From: Mucilaginibacter aurantiaciroseus
GTDB lineage: Bacteria > Bacteroidota > Bacteroidia > Sphingobacteriales > Sphingobacteriaceae
Direction of reading: 5' to 3'
DNA length: 64,000 bases
Assembly: GCF_024055595.1 (NCBI RefSeq)
Contig: NZ_JAMXOF010000004.1
Span: forward strand, 1 to 64,000
Shown here: positions 60,568 through 64,000 of the stretch, piece by piece
Position numbering within the stretch: position 1 is the stretch's first letter
Layout of the letters: the number at the start of each line of letters is the position of its first letter
The notes under the pieces: generated by a model
The model's input: only the letters and a program-made list of their open reading frames with translations
What the model was told of the DNA's origin: nothing
The model's database searches: none
Translations under genes and position numbers: made by a program

Positions 60568-63500
60568 ATGCTTGTTAAAAAACTTTTACTTTTAATTGCT
60601 TTTTTATTTCTTATAACTCACCTAAGCTTAGCAGCTACCTTCACTGTTACCAGTAATGCCGATGCGGGGCCCGGTACTTTACGCGAGGCTTTAGCCAATG
60701 CGGCTGCAAATGGCATCTTAACTCAAGATGTTATTACCTTTAATTTACCCGGGGCGCTTGTATCTGATCGCATCATCAGGTTAAAAACTCAATTACCTAA
60801 TGTTTCATCAAACCTAATTATTGATGGTACCACACAACCGGGTATTGTTTTTGGTGTTTCGGACGCCAGGGTTGTTATTGAACCGGAAACATCACCGGCT
60901 AATTTTAACGCGCTAAATATTTATGGCGATGTAAACAACAATGGTACTGCTGCAAAAAACATCGAAATATATGGTTTGTATATCCGCAATTTCGCCAAAA
61001 TAACCAACGTAGCTACTCCTGATAACAGCCAGGGATCGGGCATTGTGCTTACCGGCGATGCATCTTTTATCACTATTGGTGCGCCGGGTAAAGGCAACGT
61101 TATCTGCGGCAACATCAATGGCATTGTAAACTCAAATTACACTTACTATACCGGTGCCGACCAAATAGTGATACAAAGCAACATTATTGGCTTGCTTGAT
61201 GATGGTTTTACCGCAAATACAAACATGTATGGTATTAACCTTAGTATCGATAAAAACGCACTCATTGGGGGCATAAATGCTAACATGGGCAATGTTATTG
61301 CCGCCAATGTTACCAACGTAAGCGTTACACGCGGCTATAATTTCGCGGCAAACAATTTTATTTTAATCCAAAACAATAAAATAGGCACTAATTTTTCGGG
61401 TAATGCCGATTTTAAAAACATCCCGCTTTTTCAGCTTAGCGCGTTCATTCAAACTTTTGGCATCTTTATAAACGGCAGCGGCATTATCGCTAAAATTACT
61501 GACAACATCGTTTCAGGGCAGCGCTACTGCGGGATATATATCGATAACGCCACTTTTGAGATAGAAGGCAATAATATAGGTACCGATAAAGCAGGAACTG
61601 CCAACCTTGGCAACGGCGAAGGCATCCGTGTGGGGGTTAATGCGGCGGGCAATATAGGCGGTGCGGCGGCTACGGCCAAAAACATCATTGCCTATAATAA
61701 TTACGGAATCGAGGCGCTAAATAATGCACATGCGTTAATTACCCGCAACAGCATGTTCTGTAATAAAGATTATGGCATTAGCGTAGCCACTAACTATTAC
61801 CAGCCGCCGTTTGTAAAGGTTCTTAGCTTTGGCGCCACCAAAGTATCAGGTGTAGCCACGCCTAATTCAAAAATTGAGTTGTTTTTTGCTGATGCTTGCG
61901 GCTTTGTTAACTGCCAGGGCAAAACCTACATTACTACCGTAAACGCAGACGGAAGCGGCACATGGACGTATACGGGCACCATAAGCAGCCCGGTTATAGC
62001 AACCGCCACAGACGGTAATAACAACACATCGCCTTTTTCATCATTAGTGATACAGGATAACGACATTGTTATTAAACAACTTACCTGCGCCTACACAGGT
62101 AGTATTACCATTACGCCTGATTTTAGCGGGCTCGAATTCCATTGGGATAAAAAAGAACAAAATGGCACCTTAACTTCTTTGGCAAATACTAAAAACATAA
62201 GCGGCTTACAGCCGGGCACTTACCAGCTTACCGTACAATACCCGGGCGGTTGCCAAAAAAGCACCAAACTGTTTGAGATAAAAGACCAGCGGGTAAAGAT
62301 CCAAAATATACGGCCGCCCATGCCGGAGTGCCGTCAAAAATTCTTTCCGGTAGATGTTAATTTTCAGGGTGGTACAGGCAATGTGAGGTTTGAGTGGAAA
62401 AACGCAGCGGGCGAGGTTAAATCTACAGATAAAAATGGGGTTGTGCCTGCCGGGACTTACACGCTAACCATTTCTGACGATGCAGGCTGCGCGGTTACAT
62501 CCGCAGCGTTTACCATAACGGCTAAACCCGGCCCGGATTATGACTTGAGCACCATGAATGTTGCAACCGCCCGTTGCGGCATTGCCGAAGGCTCTATTAA
62601 AGATATAACTACTTACGTGGGTATTGGCACATTAAGTTACCAGTGGTATGATAGCAATAATAACCCATTGCCGGGTAAGACCAATAAAGATCTGACAAAC
62701 GTTAAAGGCGGCTCTTACCGGCTGGAATTAAGGGACCAAAGCCAGTGTAGCCCTTATTCTACGCCTTACATTGGAATCCAGGAAACCAACTCGGTAAACA
62801 TTACCACCGGAACTATTACCCGCCCTACCTGCGGGCTTAATAATGGCGCTATAAATAATGTTTATGTAGATAATGCCGACTTTTTTCAATGGACAGGACC
62901 TAATGGCCCTATCCCCACCACTGCAAGTAATTACCACAATCTACCAAGTAACCTAGCGGAAGGACAGTACACTCTGTACGCAAAAAATACGGCTACAGGC
63001 TGCGATAACAGCCGGCTGTTTAATGTAGAAAGGCAACTCCCCGAAACATTCAGTTATAACCCTAACATTACAGCAGCCAGCTGCGATTTGAGTAACGGCA
63101 GTATAAAACTGCAGTTTAACGGCAATGTGATCCCCCAATCGTACCAATGGATAGACCCCAATAACATACCAAGAGGTAACACTAATCAAATAACAGACCT
63201 TGCACCCGGCTTATACAGTGCAGTAGTAACCGATAAATACGGTTGCCCATCAACCCTTGGCCCGTTCGAGGTAAAGAAAACACCTTTACTTGTATTTGCA
63301 ACAGCTAACAATCCTATTGGTACAGCCGACCAGTGCAATCAAAAATTAGGGCATATAGATGGTGTGCTGGTAACGGGTGGCGTACCTCCTTACAATTACA
63401 AATGGACTGATAAAAATACCGGCCAGCCCGTAGGCGGCAATACCGCCGATCTGACAAATATTGGCAAAGGCGATTATAGCTTAGTAGTTACCGATGCAAC

Positions 63501-64000
63501 CCCATGCGCTATCCCGCTTACCTGGGATGTTACGGTAGATAACATCCAGTTTATACCTACTGCACCCATATTAGCCGACAGAAAAATATGTGTGCCCGAA
63601 AAATTAACATTAAAAGTACTAAATACAATTAGTGGTAATTATAACCTGTATACAAGCGAAACAGCCCAGGATCCAATACAAAAAAGTGCGACAGGGCAGT
63701 TTAATGTACAGGTGAATGAAAGCAGCGATTATTACGTATCCTACAATATTGGCACTTGCGAAAGCCCGCGCAGTAAAGCGCACGTAGAAGTGATTTTGGT
63801 TGATGTAAAGTTCCCTAATGTGTTTAGCCCTAACGAAGATGGAATAAACGATTATTGGAAAATAGAAGGCTTGCAAAAATTCCCGGGCACTGTGGTGCAG
63901 GTTTTTACCCGCGGGGGTCAAAAGGTGTTCGAGTCTAAAGATTACGCCACACCATTTGTGGGTAAACAAAACGGGAAGCTATTAGCTGCCGGCGTTTATT
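60568..64000 (+). CDS. Very large beta-helix/SprB-like surface protein (5' part, cut by window end)
   Basis: From the ATG at 60568 a frame stays open for 1144 codons to the window edge. It has a signal peptide (about 1-22) and ATFTVTSNADAGPGTLREAL, the entry motif of parallel beta-helix surface proteins. Beta-helix turns follow to about residue 415 (repeated NxIG, GI-N patterns). From about 500 to 1070 there are Ig-like, SprB-type repeats with paired cysteines and xxGxYxLxVxDxxGC patterns. VKFPNVFSPNEDGINDYWKI near 1080 opens a gliding-motility-associated (type B) C-terminal domain used for type IX secretion. It is likely a gliding adhesin or cell-surface protein. Confidence 0.87.
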   Translation, partial: MLVKKLLLLIAFLFLITHLSLAATFTVTSNADAGPGTLREALANAAANGILTQDVITFNLPGALVSDRIIRLKTQLPNVSSNLIIDGTTQPGIVFGVSDARVVIEPETSPANFNALNIYGDVNNNGTAAKNIEIYGLYIRNFAKITNVATPDNSQGSGIVLTGDASFITIGAPGKGNVICGNINGIVNSNYTYYTGADQIVIQSNIIGLLDDGFTANTNMYGINLSIDKNALIGGINANMGNVIAANVTNVSVTRGYNFAANNFILIQNNKIGTNFSGNADFKNIPLFQLSAFIQTFGIFINGSGIIAKITDNIVSGQRYCGIYIDNATFEIEGNNIGTDKAGTANLGNGEGIRVGVNAAGNIGGAAATAKNIIAYNNYGIEALNNAHALITRNSMFCNKDYGISVATNYYQPPFVKVLSFGATKVSGVATPNSKIELFFADACGFVNCQGKTYITTVNADGSGTWTYTGTISSPVIATATDGNNNTSPFSSLVIQDNDIVIKQLTCAYTGSITITPDFSGLEFHWDKKEQNGTLTSLANTKNISGLQPGTYQLTVQYPGGCQKSTKLFEIKDQRVKIQNIRPPMPECRQKFFPVDVNFQGGTGNVRFEWKNAAGEVKSTDKNGVVPAGTYTLTISDDAGCAVTSAAFTITAKPGPDYDLSTMNVATARCGIAEGSIKDITTYVGIGTLSYQWYDSNNNPLPGKTNKDLTNVKGGSYRLELRDQSQCSPYSTPYIGIQETNSVNITTGTITRPTCGLNNGAINNVYVDNADFFQWTGPNGPIPTTASNYHNLPSNLAEGQYTLYAKNTATGCDNSRLFNVERQLPETFSYNPNITAASCDLSNGSIKLQFNGNVIPQSYQWIDPNNIPRGNTNQITDLAPGLYSAVVTDKYGCPSTLGPFEVKKTPLLVFATANNPIGTADQCNQKLGHIDGVLVTGGVPPYNYKWTDKNTGQPVGGNTADLTNIGKGDYSLVVTDATPCAIPLTWDVTVDNIQFIPTAPILADRKICVPEKLTLKVLNTISGNYNLYTSETAQDPIQKSATGQFNVQVNESSDYYVSYNIGTCESPRSKAHVEVILVDVKFPNVFSPNEDGINDYWKIEGLQKFPGTVVQVFTRGGQKVFESKDYATPFVGKQNGKLLAAGVY

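Noticed and set aside
1..64000. tRNA genes, prophage, complete insertion sequences, CRISPR-Cas or restriction systems
   Set aside because: I scanned the gaps between genes and the gene list and saw no cloverleaf, integrase, transposase or Cas-like sequence.

Overview
The window is a chromosomal stretch from a Bacteroidota bacterium, most likely Sphingobacteriaceae and close to Mucilaginibacter or Pedobacter. The evidence is: promoters of the TTTG-N19-TAnnTTTG type; Bacteroidota marker genes (the Bacteroidota form of RNA polymerase omega, a DUF4835/PorD-type protein, a BT_3928-type DoxX protein, the epimerase-type L-threonine dehydrogenase); a very large secreted protein with a gliding-motility/type IX secretion C-terminal domain; and moderate GC content with weak Shine-Dalgarno sites. 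I see no tRNA, rRNA, CRISPR array, prophage or complete insertion sequence. Nearly all genes look like core chromosome.

Layout. 1-1240: four evenly spaced leftward promoters feeding something beyond the left edge (rRNA-type leader or a gene whose first 30 codons may lie at 1-92), then about 700 bases with no gene but strong hairpins. 1277-4793: bamD, rpoZ, coaBC and the DUF4835/PorD-type gene. 4809-9729: a TetR regulator with its own operator, recJ, lptB and a GH3-family enzyme. 9838-13389: a broken lipoprotein gene, folP, DUF1599, a DoxX-like membrane protein and aroK. 13376-16938: a ParE-type toxin-antitoxin pair, a PyrR-like phosphoribosyltransferase, two poorly known proteins (one with 46-residue repeats), DUF2442 and YebC. 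17005-19216: L-threonine dehydrogenase and asd.

19454-27776 is the most coherent accessory region. It holds a CrtD-type desaturase, a CrtW-type ketolase, IspH, CruF, a CruG-like glycosyltransferase, two acyltransferases and an alpha/beta hydrolase, several of them translationally coupled. Ferrochelatase lies inside the block and waaA follows at its upstream end. Together they suggest an acylated, glycosylated monocyclic ketocarotenoid of the flexixanthin/myxol kind; the early crt genes (crtE, crtB, crtI, crtY) are not in the window. 29167-34367 is a nucleotide-sugar operon (UDP-glucuronate, UDP-xylose, UDP-galactose, dTDP-4-keto-6-deoxyglucose) ending in a PHP-type tyrosine phosphatase, typical of capsule or exopolysaccharide synthesis.

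34494-45261: a MacB-type permease, an A-type Fe-S protein, a B12-less methylmalonyl-CoA mutase subunit, dnaA, a SnoaL-like protein, a DUF4349 lipoprotein, ettA, a decayed small secreted gene and an FkbM methyltransferase. 45716-60444: clpC, a carboxypeptidase-regulatory-like protein, a lipoprotein, fabI, recN, a BlaR1/BlaI-like pair with an unusual repeat ectodomain and a clear operator, an MBL hydrolase, a response regulator, a frameshifted DUF4304 gene and gcvP. 60568-64000: the first 1144 residues of a large beta-helix/SprB-like surface protein cut by the window edge.

A second layer is a set of dispersed palindromic repeats in the gaps between genes, falling into at least five families. 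Some copies have entered coding sequence (the recJ 3' end, waaA) or make false upstream starts (DUF1599). One convergent terminator carries what looks like the end of an IS3-type element. Three small genes are broken by single-base indels, two or three of them at homopolymers; real decay and assembly error both remain possible.
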